Part shown: piece by piece, positions 8,102 to 14,666 of the stretch
Layout: each line of letters begins with the position of its first letter
Position numbering within the stretch: position 1 is the stretch's first letter
Assembly: GCA_002701705.1 (NCBI GenBank)
Contig: NZWU01000039.1
Location: 6,688 to 23,433, forward strand
DNA length: 16,746 bases
Source of the DNA: Gammaproteobacteria bacterium
GTDB taxonomy: Bacteria; Pseudomonadota; Gammaproteobacteria; GCA-002705445; GCA-002716945
Direction of reading: 5' to 3'
Notes under the pieces: model-generated
Told to the model about the DNA's origin: nothing
Database searches by the model: none
Seen by the model: only the letters and a program-made list of their open reading frames with translations
Translations under genes and position numbers: made by a program

Positions 8102-9570
8102 TTATTTATCCCCTGCATAATCATATATGATATGTCCTCAGAGATACCAACGGTTAATGTTGTATCCAGACCCAAATACAATGTTAATGCAGTAAGAACA
8201 AAGACTCCTATACCTTGATGCGTCAAAACTGGCTCAGCTTTTATATTTTCTGCTTGTGAAAAATATATTTTTTCAATAAGTTTCCAGACATAAAATAGCG
8301 TCATAAATGAGGTAATCAAAACAATTATACTCAAATACCAAAAATCTGATTCTAATATAGATGTTACTAAGTACCATTTACTAATGAACCCAGAAGTGAG
8401 AGGTACCCCAATTAGACCAAATGATAAAATTACAAATGCTGACATCATGTATGGATATTTTTTACCTAAACCAGAAAGGTCAGTAGTTTTAACTTGTTGG
8501 TTTGTAACAAAAATTATTGCAATGACTAAAAATAAACCTGTTTTTATTATTGAATGATTAAATATATGAATTAATGAGGCAACCAAACTATCATTTGTTA
8601 GAACCATGAGTGCTATTATTATATAACTTAATTGAGCTACACTAGAAAATGCCAGCATTTTTTTCACATCAGTTTGTTTAATTGCATAGGTTGTTGATAA
8701 TAAGGCGCCAACCAAAGATATAAATAAAATAAATTCTATTAATGAATATTGTTCAAGAGGATTAATTGCATTCAATATATCGAGAAATACTCTCACCAAG
8801 ATATAGATACCAACTTTTGTTGAGGTGCCTGCAAAATAAGCAACAATTACTGATGGAGAATATGCATATGTTCTAACTAACCAAGTATGCAATGGAAAAA
8901 TTGCAGATTTGATGGCTATACCAGTAATAAGTAGGCCAATAGAAAAAATTAGTGACTTTGGTATTTCAATTTGTAAAAATTTCTCAGACATATCAGTCAT
9001 ATTTAGGGTTCCAAGATGAGCATAGATGACAGCTATGCCAAGTAGAATAAAGACAGCACCTATGCTTCCAATAAATAGATACTGCAAAGCAGCAATATTT
9101 GATCCTTTATGCATACCTTGAGAGATTAAAAAATAACTTGATAGAGATGATATCTCTAAGAATACAAAAAGATTAAATATATCATTTGTGAGAATGATTC
9201 CTGAAAAACCTACATTACATAACAACCAGGCAATATAAAATAAATATACATTTTGAGGATGTATTTCTTTTGTAATTATCTCTTTTCCGGATAGTATACA
9301 AATAAAACTCATAAAATTTATCAAAAGTAAAAAATAGCATGATAGTAGATCTGCCTGTAATCTTATTCCGATTGGAGCTTGCCAACCACCTAGCTCATAA
9401 AATATTGTTTTACCCAAATGCACCTCATAAAAAAGGAAACATACAAGGATTAGATTTACAGAAGATATAGTTAATGTTAAAAGGTATACATAATTCTTTT
9501 CTTTAATAAAGAGACATATAGGAACCATCAGTAGAGGCAAAACAATAATTAATATTGGTAACTGACTCAT
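8098..9570 (-). CDS. mrpD: Na+/H+ antiporter subunit D (MrpD/MnhD)
   Basis: This 490-residue polytopic protein is of standard MrpD length. Key charged residues are E139 in FVFLEISSLSSY, K221 in GIAIKSAIFPLHTWL, K252 in GTSTKVGIYILVRVF, K343 in HSIIKTGLFLV and K398 in GFISKWYLV. The PLHTWLVRTYAYSPSVIVAYFAG segment corresponds to the PLHxWLPxAYxxxPxxVxAxxAG motif of MrpD proteins. It follows mrpC after 3 bp and overlaps the next gene by ATGA, so it lies in the middle of one transcription unit. In Mrp complexes MrpD, with MrpA, is thought to move protons in exchange for sodium. Nothing suggests degeneration: charged residues, length and both termini are intact. Confidence 0.93.
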   Translation of the reverse strand: MSQLPILIIVLPLLMVPICLFIKEKNYVYLLTLTISSVNLILVCFLFYEVHLGKTIFYELGGWQAPIGIRLQADLLSCYFLLLINFMSFICILSGKEIITKEIHPQNVYLFYIAWLLCNVGFSGIILTNDIFNLFVFLEISSLSSYFLISQGMHKGSNIAALQYLFIGSIGAVFILLGIAVIYAHLGTLNMTDMSEKFLQIEIPKSLIFSIGLLITGIAIKSAIFPLHTWLVRTYAYSPSVIVAYFAGTSTKVGIYILVRVFLDILNAINPLEQYSLIEFILFISLVGALLSTTYAIKQTDVKKMLAFSSVAQLSYIIIALMVLTNDSLVASLIHIFNHSIIKTGLFLVIAIIFVTNQQVKTTDLSGLGKKYPYMMSAFVILSFGLIGVPLTSGFISKWYLVTSILESDFWYLSIIVLITSFMTLFYVWKLIEKIYFSQAENIKAEPVLTHQGIGVFVLTALTLYLGLDTTLTVGISEDISYMIMQGINK

Positions 9571-9573
9571 TAC

Positions 9574-9897
9574 TTAAATCTCATCAAGTTCATCCTCTTC
9601 AATAGTCTTATGTTTCTTTTTTATACTTACTATTAATGCTAGCGCAAGACTTGTGGTTGCAATACCAACAACAATTGCAGTAAGTATTAAAACATGTGGC
9701 AATGGATTAGAGTAAATTGCATCAGCACCTATTAGTATAGGGGGAATACCATTTTCAACCTTGCTAATAATTAAATAAAAAATAAAAACAGATGCTTGAA
9801 AAATATTTAAACCAATAACTTTCTTTATTAGATTGGTCTCTCGTATGATGATAAACAAACCAATTAGTAATAACACAATATCTAATACAAATATCAT
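9574..9897 (-). CDS. mrpC: Na+/H+ antiporter subunit C (MrpC/MnhC, NuoK-like)
   Basis: This 107-residue protein with three predicted helices is homologous to NuoK of complex I. Diagnostic motifs are GLNIFQASVFIFYL, followed by NPLPHVLILTAIVVGIATTSLALAL, equivalent to the DPLPQALVLTAIVIG motif of MrpC. E57 or a nearby residue may serve as the buried NuoK-type glutamate, but the alignment is not certain. The C-terminal tail is charged (KKKHKTIEEDELDEI) and probably cytoplasmic. The gene is separated from mrpB by 3 bp and from mrpD by 3 bp. Length is normal for the family. It is expected to sit between MrpD and the small subunits in the membrane arm. Confidence 0.93.
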   Translation of the reverse strand: MIFVLDIVLLLIGLFIIIRETNLIKKVIGLNIFQASVFIFYLIISKVENGIPPILIGADAIYSNPLPHVLILTAIVVGIATTSLALALIVSIKKKHKTIEEDELDEI

Positions 9898-9900
9898 TAT

Positions 9901-10317
9901 TTAACTTTCCTCATTGTTAAAGGCATAAAAGACCAGTATCATCACATTGCCCACAGTTAATCCAACACCAATCTCTATTAGGAAAATGCCTATCATTTGC
10001 CCACTTGTACTATCAAATGAGAAAGAATTATATTCTAAAAAATTGCCGCCTAGAATGATTCCCATAATCCCCACTCCAACAAAAAGTAAAACACCAATAC
10101 CCATTAAAATTTTTGACATTCGTTGGCTTAATACCGCTTTTCCGACGTCAATTCCAAATATGATGTTGTATAAAATAAACCCCGAGGCTAGAATTACTCC
10201 TGCTTGAAAACCACCGCCAGCAGAATAATCTCCATGGAACTGAACATAGAGACCAAAAAGCAAGATTAGAGGTATCGTCAGTTTGGTTATAATCCTAAGA
10301 ATTATATAATCTTTCAT
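9901..10317 (-). CDS. mrpB: Na+/H+ antiporter subunit B (MrpB/MnhB)
   Basis: This 138-residue protein has about four predicted membrane helices and the MrpB signature QFHGDYSAGGGFQAGVILASG (GHxxPGGGFxGG type) at about residues 26-46. The asparagine/glutamate-rich C-terminal end (FYAFNNEES) is short and soluble. Its start overlaps the DUF4040 gene stop as ATGA (10314-10317) and mrpC follows 3 bp later. In canonical Mrp operons MrpB follows MrpA, and in some lineages is fused to its C-terminus. Here it follows the separate C-terminal MrpA piece, so local order is preserved although MrpA is split. A role as structural partner of the MrpA C-terminal domain is inferred from structures of the family. 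Confidence 0.93.
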   Translation of the reverse strand: MKDYIILRIITKLTIPLILLFGLYVQFHGDYSAGGGFQAGVILASGFILYNIIFGIDVGKAVLSQRMSKILMGIGVLLFVGVGIMGIILGGNFLEYNSFSFDSTSGQMIGIFLIEIGVGLTVGNVMILVFYAFNNEES

Positions 10318-10844
10318 TGTTCTTTATATTCCTTCCTTAATATTCCAATTACAGAAATTCCAGCAATAAATATAACTACAACTTCGCCAAGTGTGTCAAA
10401 CCCACGGTAACTTGCCAAAACAGAAGTTACGACATTAGGGATACCTATTTCTTGATCTGTATTTTTTAGATAATAGTCTGTGACGTATGAATCAGTAGAA
10501 GCCTTGGCTTCACCAAATTTCGGCAGATCAGAAATAATATAACTCAATGAAGCAGTAAGTACTAAAAATAGAACTAAGCTAAATAAAAAAGGTTTAGTAT
10601 TTTTTTTTATAATAAAATCCATATGCTTTAAACTACTTAAAAATAAAATAGTCGAAATACCAGCACCAACAGCAGCCTCTGTTAATGAGACATCTACTCC
10701 ATCTAATAATAAAAAGACCAGAGCACATATCATGCTAAAAATAGTCATAGACATTATTGCAGCAAATAAATTTCTGCTGAACATAATGTAAACAGAAATG
10801 ATTATGAGGATTAATAATAAAAAATAAAGAATGTAAATTGTTAT
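10314..10844 (-). CDS. MrpA C-terminal-type subunit: DUF4040 (MbhD-like) plus MbhE-like domain; apparent ATA or ATT start
   Basis: The N-terminal half, with RNLFAAI and DVSLTEAAVGAGISTILFL, is the DUF4040/MbhD domain that forms the C-terminal part of MrpA. The second half, with NVVTSVLASYRGFDTLGEVVVIFIAGISVIGIL, is the MbhE-like domain. The first ATG (10784) gives 156 residues but starts after where family members have their first helix. The frame stays open upstream and encodes a very hydrophobic segment of about 20 residues, with no ATG, GTG, TTG or CTG before the TAA at 10862-10860. An ATA at 10844-10842 lies 7 nt after a GGAG and overlaps the mrpG stop as ATAA; ATT codons at 10838 and 10832 are alternatives. 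I give the ATA as start; total 176 residues. Function: scaffold and ion pathway of the antiporter. The conservative alternative is the ATG at 10784. Confidence 0.8.
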   Translation of the reverse strand: MTIYILYFLLLILIIISVYIMFSRNLFAAIMSMTIFSMICALVFLLLDGVDVSLTEAAVGAGISTILFLSSLKHMDFIIKKNTKPFLFSLVLFLVLTASLSYIISDLPKFGEAKASTDSYVTDYYLKNTDQEIGIPNVVTSVLASYRGFDTLGEVVVIFIAGISVIGILRKEYKEQ

Positions 10845-11134
10845 TGCATTTCTCCGTTCTTATCTTGGTTTTTAAAAAATACTTGGGACAATGCATGTAT
10901 AGCAGTTGTACCAGTTATATATAAAAATATAAGTATTAAAAAAAGTTTTAATGAATACAAAGTTAAACCAGAATTAATCATTAATGCCAAAATAATTAAA
11001 AGCGTAGAGAGTGTATCTACTACTGATGCAGCATGTGTTCTTGATAGAAAATCTTTGAATTTAAAGAGACCGATTGTTCCTATAAGCAATGTTATACAAC
11101 CAGTCAACATAAGAAAGGTTGATAAGATATTCAT
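10841..11134 (-). CDS. mrpG: Na+/H+ antiporter subunit G (MrpG/MnhG)
   Basis: This 97-residue protein has three predicted helices. The family motif GLFKFKDFLSRTHAASVVDTLS (residues about 22-43) corresponds to the RFPDxxxRxHAxxkxxTLG motif of MrpG/PhaG. A hydrophobic TGTTAIHALSQ segment follows, as in the family, before a polar tail. It overlaps mrpF by 4 bp (ATGA, 11131-11134). Its last codons (GAG ATG CAA TAA) carry the probable ribosome-binding site, and its stop overlaps the suspected ATA start, of the next gene. MrpG is one of three small subunits (E, F, G) that cap the complex and are needed for assembly. Length is normal. Confidence 0.92.
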   Translation of the reverse strand: MNILSTFLMLTGCITLLIGTIGLFKFKDFLSRTHAASVVDTLSTLLIILALMINSGLTLYSLKLFLILIFLYITGTTAIHALSQVFFKNQDKNGEMQ

Positions 11135-11397
11135 TTAGATATCCTTCTATTTTCAAAGTATTTTAATATAACAATTGTGGATATAAAATTGATTAATGCA
11201 TATACCATAGCGATATCAGAAAAATCATTTGTTGATTCAATTGCGCTAACTAAAAGTATTAGCAGCACTATTTTTGTACCTAATAAATTTGTGGTAAGAA
11301 TTTTTGTAAAGATATCTTTTAGGGATATGAATCTAAGTATAGATATCAGTATTGCCAGTATTATGGCAATAATAGTAATTATGTATACGTCAATCAT
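11131..11397 (-). CDS. mrpF: Na+/H+ antiporter subunit F (MrpF/MnhF)
   Basis: This 88-residue protein has three predicted helices. The order is that of MrpF: a first hydrophobic helix, a short polar segment (RFISLKDIFTKILTTNLLGTK) matching the RxxxGPxxxDRxxAxNxxGT region in relaxed form, then two helices and a short cytoplasmic tail ending ENRRISK. The glycine-threonine pair (LLGTK) and the position of the gene between mrpE and mrpG support the call even though the classical GP and DR residues are not conserved. The start overlaps mrpE by 8 bp and the end overlaps mrpG by 4 bp. In studied Mrp systems the F subunit is small and required for assembly and activity; one homologue (MrpF of Bacillus) was linked to bile-acid efflux. 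Confidence 0.88.
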   Translation of the reverse strand: MIDVYIITIIAIILAILISILRFISLKDIFTKILTTNLLGTKIVLLILLVSAIESTNDFSDIAMVYALINFISTIVILKYFENRRISK

Positions 11398-11896
11398 GTA
11401 ATTTACTTTCCGTCGATTTAACCATAGAATCCATCGTATTTTTCAAAATAGCTTTTTTAAATGGATCTGCAAGTGTATGTACCGTCAAATTATCCTCATT
11501 AATATCAATAGTTACGGTGCCAGGAGTGAATGTTATTGAGTTAGCATATAAAACTTTTCCAACGGTTGATTTTTGTGACGCTTTTAATTTTATGATGGAA
11601 GGATTAGTTTTATTTTTTGGTGAAATTATATAGAAACAAACCAAGATATTTGCAAGAATCATTTCCTTCATTAACCAAAAAACATAGGCTATTAATTTAA
11701 AAAATTTGAAATTAATCATACTTGTTTCATGATCGATGATATCCATCTTATTTATTAGAATAATAATAAACAAAGAGGATAGAAGTCCAAGGGCAATCAT
11801 GCCAATTGAGGTAATACCGGAAAGTATCAACCAGAAAAAAAAGACAACAATGAATACTTTTATCAAATGATTGGATTGTTTATAGTTCTCAAACAT
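11390..11896 (-). CDS. mrpE: Na+/H+ antiporter subunit E (MrpE/MnhE), first gene of the antiporter operon
   Basis: The protein is about 168 residues, with two or three N-terminal membrane helices and a C-terminal soluble domain. The motif ANILVCFYIISPKNKTNPSI followed by LYANSITFTPGTVTIDINEDNLTVHTLADP is the classic MrpE pattern (ANSITLTPGTVTxDxxxxxLxVHxL). I choose the ATG at 11896; a GTG directly before it (11899) is also possible and would add one residue. A perfect TATAAT lies 16-21 nt upstream of this start, which would give a very short leader. The gene is 47 bp downstream of nadC and opens a chain of ten genes with overlaps or gaps of at most 3 bp. E subunits are thought to stabilise the complex at the membrane surface. 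Confidence 0.93.
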   Translation of the reverse strand: MFENYKQSNHLIKVFIVVFFFWLILSGITSIGMIALGLLSSLFIIILINKMDIIDHETSMINFKFFKLIAYVFWLMKEMILANILVCFYIISPKNKTNPSIIKLKASQKSTVGKVLYANSITFTPGTVTIDINEDNLTVHTLADPFKKAILKNTMDSMVKSTESKLHD

Positions 11897-11899
11897 CAC

Positions 11900-11943
11900 T
11901 CATCAATCAGTATTATAACTGCAAACATACCAATTTACCATAT
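11900..11943 (-). promoter_or_regulatory. Possible promoter of the mrp-type operon (TATAAT)
   Basis: In the nadC - mrpE gap the minus strand carries a perfect -10 hexamer TATAAT (plus-strand ATTATA at 11912-11917). With a 17-bp spacer the -35 would be TGGTAA (3 of 6 matches to TTGACA), so this is a weak or activator-dependent box. Transcription would start near 11905, only about 9 nt before the mrpE ATG, making the mRNA nearly leaderless. In AT-rich DNA a TATAAT can arise by chance, and readthrough from nadC is equally possible. Confidence 0.4.
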
Positions 11944-12774
11944 TCACCGAATGAGTAATGACATATCGAGAGCATGTATGTTTTTAGTTAGAGAGCCAAT
12001 GGATATATAGGAGACTCCCTTTAGAGCATAATGATTTATATTTTTAAGCGTAATATTGCCTGATATTTCAACCGGAATAGATTCTATTATTTTTAAACTT
12101 TTTTTCAATTTAGTGAGATTAAAATTATCTAGTAAAATTCGGTCTATATCTAGTTTATTCAAAAACTTCACATCTTGAATTGTTTTAGCCTCCACTACAA
12201 TTGGTTTTTTGTATCTTCTTAATTTTATTACAAAATCACTCAAATTATCTATTATCCTGAGGTGATTATCCTTGATGAGAATTGATTCAGATAAGGATAA
12301 CCTATGAGATTTACATCCAACCTCTAGACATGCACAATTTTGCGCATATCTGAATCCTGGTATTGTTTTTCTGGTATGCAATAAAGTAATTTTTTTGTTT
12401 TTAACTTTATTTATAAATTCTTTTGCAATAGTACATGTAGATGATAATGTTTGTAAAAAATTTAGCGAAACCCTTTCTCCTTTTAAAATTGATTTAGCGC
12501 TACCAGAGATTTCACAAACAACTTGATTTTTTCTCACTGCATTTCCATCTTTTAATTTCCATTTTACTTTTAATTTAGAATCCACTTTCTTGAAAACTGC
12601 ATTTACCCAATGAGTACCAAATAGTACGCCAGGTTCTCTGAAAATAATTTTTGCAAATGCTTTTTTCTTAGAAGGTATTAAATATGATGTTATGTCCTTT
12701 TTAATATCATCTTCTATTAATGCATTTTTTACATGATTAGCAATTATATTTTTTATTCTGTAGTTAATAATCAT
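11944..12774 (-). CDS. nadC: Nicotinate-nucleotide pyrophosphorylase (quinolinate phosphoribosyltransferase) NadC
   Basis: This 276-residue enzyme converts quinolinate and phosphoribosyl pyrophosphate to nicotinate mononucleotide and CO2 in de novo NAD synthesis. Catalytic residues match the family: R101 (GERVSLNFLQ), R135 and K136 (HTRKTIPGFR), H157 and R158 (SHRLSL), K168 (LIKDNH), E195 (VVEAKT) and D216 (RILLDNF). The C-terminal SIGSLTKNIHALDMSLLI is typical. The usual GGGxNHR loop is altered to VGCKSHR, with two glycines and the Asn lost, and the N-terminal GDxT is KDIT, so the enzyme is divergent but probably active. Length is normal. It starts 7 bp after the AGCS symporter gene and is followed by a 47-bp gap to mrpE. 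Its placement with transporters is not functionally explained. Confidence 0.92.
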   Translation of the reverse strand: MIINYRIKNIIANHVKNALIEDDIKKDITSYLIPSKKKAFAKIIFREPGVLFGTHWVNAVFKKVDSKLKVKWKLKDGNAVRKNQVVCEISGSAKSILKGERVSLNFLQTLSSTCTIAKEFINKVKNKKITLLHTRKTIPGFRYAQNCACLEVGCKSHRLSLSESILIKDNHLRIIDNLSDFVIKLRRYKKPIVVEAKTIQDVKFLNKLDIDRILLDNFNLTKLKKSLKIIESIPVEISGNITLKNINHYALKGVSYISIGSLTKNIHALDMSLLIR

Positions 12775-12781
12775 TTAAACA

Positions 12782-14116
12782 TTAGTTTTTACTTAACAAC
12801 TCTCTCGTTTTTGAAAAGACCAAAGGACTTAGGAGTATTAGCGCAATTAAATTAGGGATGGCCATTAGCCCATTCATAATATCAGCTATCAACCAAACAA
12901 GATTTAATTTTATTATAGCTCCAAAAGGGATAATTATAATCCATAGCAATCTGTAAATAGGTATAACTTTTTCACCAAAAATAAATTCAGCACATTTCTC
13001 GCCGTAATAACTCCAACCAATGATTGTACTGAATGCAAAAAGTATCAATCCAAATATAACAATATATTTACCAAAAATTGGAAGGCCTTGGTCAAATGCC
13101 GACGTTGTTAAGGCAGCACCATTAATGCCACTTAACCATTCACCACTTATAAGAACAACAAATGCAGTAATACTGCAAACTATTAGAGTATCAATTAATG
13201 GTTCCAACATCGAAATAGATCCTTGTTTAGCTGGATTGTTTGTTTGTGCAGCTGCATGTGCTATTGGTGAACTACCTAGACCAGCTTCATTTGAAAATAC
13301 ACCTCGTGATACACCAAACCTAACAGCCATGGATATAGTTGCGCCCGCAAAACCACCAGCAGCAGCTGTTTCTGTAAAGGCTGAATTTATTATAAGGAAA
13401 AACATTTTAGGTATCAGAGAATAGTTATCAATGATAATAATCAGACCACCTAATATATATAGTAAAGACATAATGGGCACCAGTTTTGATGCAACATTCC
13501 CAATGCTTTTTATACCACCCAAGATTACAAATGCCACAAGCACAGCTATGGTAAAACCAATGATTGATTGTGAAACACCAAATTCAATGTTGATAACCTG
13601 AGAAACTGAATTTACTTGAACGCCATTACCAATGCCAAAAGCGGCTACCATGCCAAAAGCTGCAAAAAGATAGGCAAGAAAATGATATTTTTTATCTAAG
13701 CCATTCTTTATATAATACATTGGCCCACCTACAATATTATTTTTAGAATTACGTTCTCTAAAATATATGGCTAGGAAAGCCTCACAATATTTTGTGGCCA
13801 TACCAAACAAGGCTGTAATCCACATCCAAAAAATTGCACCTGGCCCACCAAGAAAAATAGCAGTAGCAACACCTGCAATATTACCAGTGCCCACAGTTGC
13901 TGATAGGGCGGTCATTAATGATTGGAAAGAAGAGATATCACCATCACTTTGTTCCCCATCCTTCTTAAAAAGAGATCTGAAACCATAGGCCATATTGGTG
14001 ATAGGGAAAGCTTTAAGACCAAATGTTAAATAGATTCCTACTCCAAGCAACAAGGATAAGGTAATAGGGCCCCATACTATGCCACTGACTGTATCGAGAA
14101 GTATGCTGAAATCCAT
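12782..14116 (-). CDS. Sodium:alanine/glycine symporter, AGCS family (AlsT-like)
   Basis: This 444-residue inner-membrane protein of the AGCS family (TC 2.A.25) imports alanine, glycine or a related small amino acid with Na+. The family signatures are intact: GTGNIAGVATAIFLGGPGAIFWMW (residues 76-99), then GGPMYYIKNGL (130-140), and a VFSNEAGLGSSPIAHAAAQTNNPAKQG stretch in the second half near residue 275-300. About ten or eleven membrane helices are predicted and length is normal for the family. The ATG at 14116 follows a 72-bp intergenic gap that is divergent from the DNA-binding gene at 14189. nadC follows 7 bp downstream and is probably co-transcribed. A sodium-driven transporter beside a sodium-handling antiporter operon suggests a shared sodium gradient; the exact amino acid cannot be told. 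Confidence 0.94.
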   Translation of the reverse strand: MDFSILLDTVSGIVWGPITLSLLLGVGIYLTFGLKAFPITNMAYGFRSLFKKDGEQSDGDISSFQSLMTALSATVGTGNIAGVATAIFLGGPGAIFWMWITALFGMATKYCEAFLAIYFRERNSKNNIVGGPMYYIKNGLDKKYHFLAYLFAAFGMVAAFGIGNGVQVNSVSQVINIEFGVSQSIIGFTIAVLVAFVILGGIKSIGNVASKLVPIMSLLYILGGLIIIIDNYSLIPKMFFLIINSAFTETAAAGGFAGATISMAVRFGVSRGVFSNEAGLGSSPIAHAAAQTNNPAKQGSISMLEPLIDTLIVCSITAFVVLISGEWLSGINGAALTTSAFDQGLPIFGKYIVIFGLILFAFSTIIGWSYYGEKCAEFIFGEKVIPIYRLLWIIIIPFGAIIKLNLVWLIADIMNGLMAIPNLIALILLSPLVFSKTRELLSKN

Positions 14117-14188
14117 TAATATTTTTTAGAGTTATATAGTGTTATGTCTATCATTTAGTTATTATATACAGAAGTATAAAATAGTAAC
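14117..14188. promoter_or_regulatory. Divergent intergenic region with -10-like boxes for both directions
   Basis: This 72-bp AT-rich gap separates the AGCS gene (minus) and the PhoB-like gene (plus). On the minus strand a TATAAT (plus-strand ATTATA at 14161-14166) lies 45 nt before the AGCS start. On the plus strand TATACA (14165-14170) and TATAAA (14175-14180) lie just upstream of the ATG at 14189. None has a convincing -35 partner, and no Shine-Dalgarno sequence precedes 14189. Shared, overlapping control is possible. Confidence 0.3.
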
Positions 14189-14512
14189 ATGACAGAAAAT
14201 GCCCAACAATGTTCAGAATGGAAAGATGTAAAAATCGATCATAGATCCCGAAGGGTTTATTGCTGCTTCAGAGAAATAGCTATCTCTCCAAGAGAATACA
14301 GAATACTGGAATTATTGATAAAAAATCCTGGCAAAGTCTTCTCACGTGAAGAAATCATAACCTCTGTTTGGGGGAAAAAGGTCCATATAGGCTCTAGGGT
14401 TATAGATGTGTATGTAAGACGGTTGAGAAAAGCACTGAATTCCAATAATTCATGCCAGTTTGGGATAAGGACCGCCAGGTCTTTTGGTTATTCGATAGAT
14501 TATATAAAGTGA
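14189..14512 (+). CDS. Stand-alone PhoB/OmpR-type winged-helix DNA-binding protein without receiver domain
   Basis: This 107-residue protein is almost entirely a trans_reg_C (OmpR/PhoB) effector domain. A short beta-strand leader (VKIDHRSRRVYCCFREI) is followed by LSPREYRILELL-type helix 1 (residues 32-46), PGKVFSREEIITSVWG (47-62) and the recognition helix SRVIDVYVRRLRKAL (69-83), then the wing ending RTARSFGYSI (95-103). PhoB's DNA-contacting arginines have counterparts (R70, R77, R78, R94 or R97); PhoB's His198 is Tyr75 here. There is no receiver domain: an in-frame TAA lies four codons before the ATG. It is intact, not a remnant. It is divergent from AGCS and 154 bp upstream of the PiT-like/porin pair, which it may regulate. 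A response to phosphate would need a different sensing route because the phosphoacceptor aspartate is missing. Confidence 0.85.
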   Translation: MTENAQQCSEWKDVKIDHRSRRVYCCFREIAISPREYRILELLIKNPGKVFSREEIITSVWGKKVHIGSRVIDVYVRRLRKALNSNNSCQFGIRTARSFGYSIDYIK

Positions 14513-14666
14513 CTGTAGTTTTTGTAATATAATTTTAACAAAAATTTAATAAAATTTGTCTTTACAAAATTATCTAATAAATTATTATTCTCATATGAGT
14601 ATCAGTCTGATTGTATACTCATCTAAACAGGGGTTAGATAGATTAAACTTTACTTAAAGGAGCCTC
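14513..14666. promoter_or_regulatory. Leader of the PiT-like/porin unit: inverted repeats, -10-like box and 11-bp-spaced direct repeat
   Basis: This 154-bp AT-rich region holds several structures. A TTTTTGT/ACAAAAA inverted repeat (14519-14525 and 14538-14544), then TTTGT/ACAAA (14555-14559 and 14564-14568), give alternative weak hairpins. TTTAACA (14534-14540) and TTTAATA (14545-14551) repeat at 11 bp, the spacing of PhoB-type half-sites. ATGAGTAT (14595-14602) and ATACTCAT (14615-14622) form a perfect 8-bp inverted repeat, and ATCAG-T-CTGAT (14601-14611) a perfect nested palindrome. TATACT (14614-14619) is a candidate -10. No RNA family is recognised here. Confidence 0.4.
14656..14662 (+). 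promoter_or_regulatory. Strong Shine-Dalgarno site of the PiT-like gene
   Basis: AAAGGAG lies 4 nt before the ATG at 14667. It is the best ribosome-binding site in the window; most other genes here have weak or no such sequence. It fixes the start of the PiT-like gene and suggests high translation. Confidence 0.75.

Noticed and set aside
4763..10844. Respiratory complex I or membrane-bound hydrogenase
   Set aside because: Only membrane-arm relatives are present; no NuoB, C, D, F, G, I or hydrogenase large/small subunit occurs, while MrpE, F, G and B are clear.
11898..11956. ACTCAT (11898-11903) and ATGAGT (11951-11956) inverted repeat near the mrpE promoter, similar to the arms at 14595-14622
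   Set aside because: Only 6 bp with a 47-bp gap; expected by chance in AT-rich DNA and partly inside nadC coding sequence.
13020..13424. 134-codon plus-strand frame opposite the AGCS symporter
   Set aside because: Antisense to conserved AGCS motifs; no ribosome-binding site or recognisable domain.
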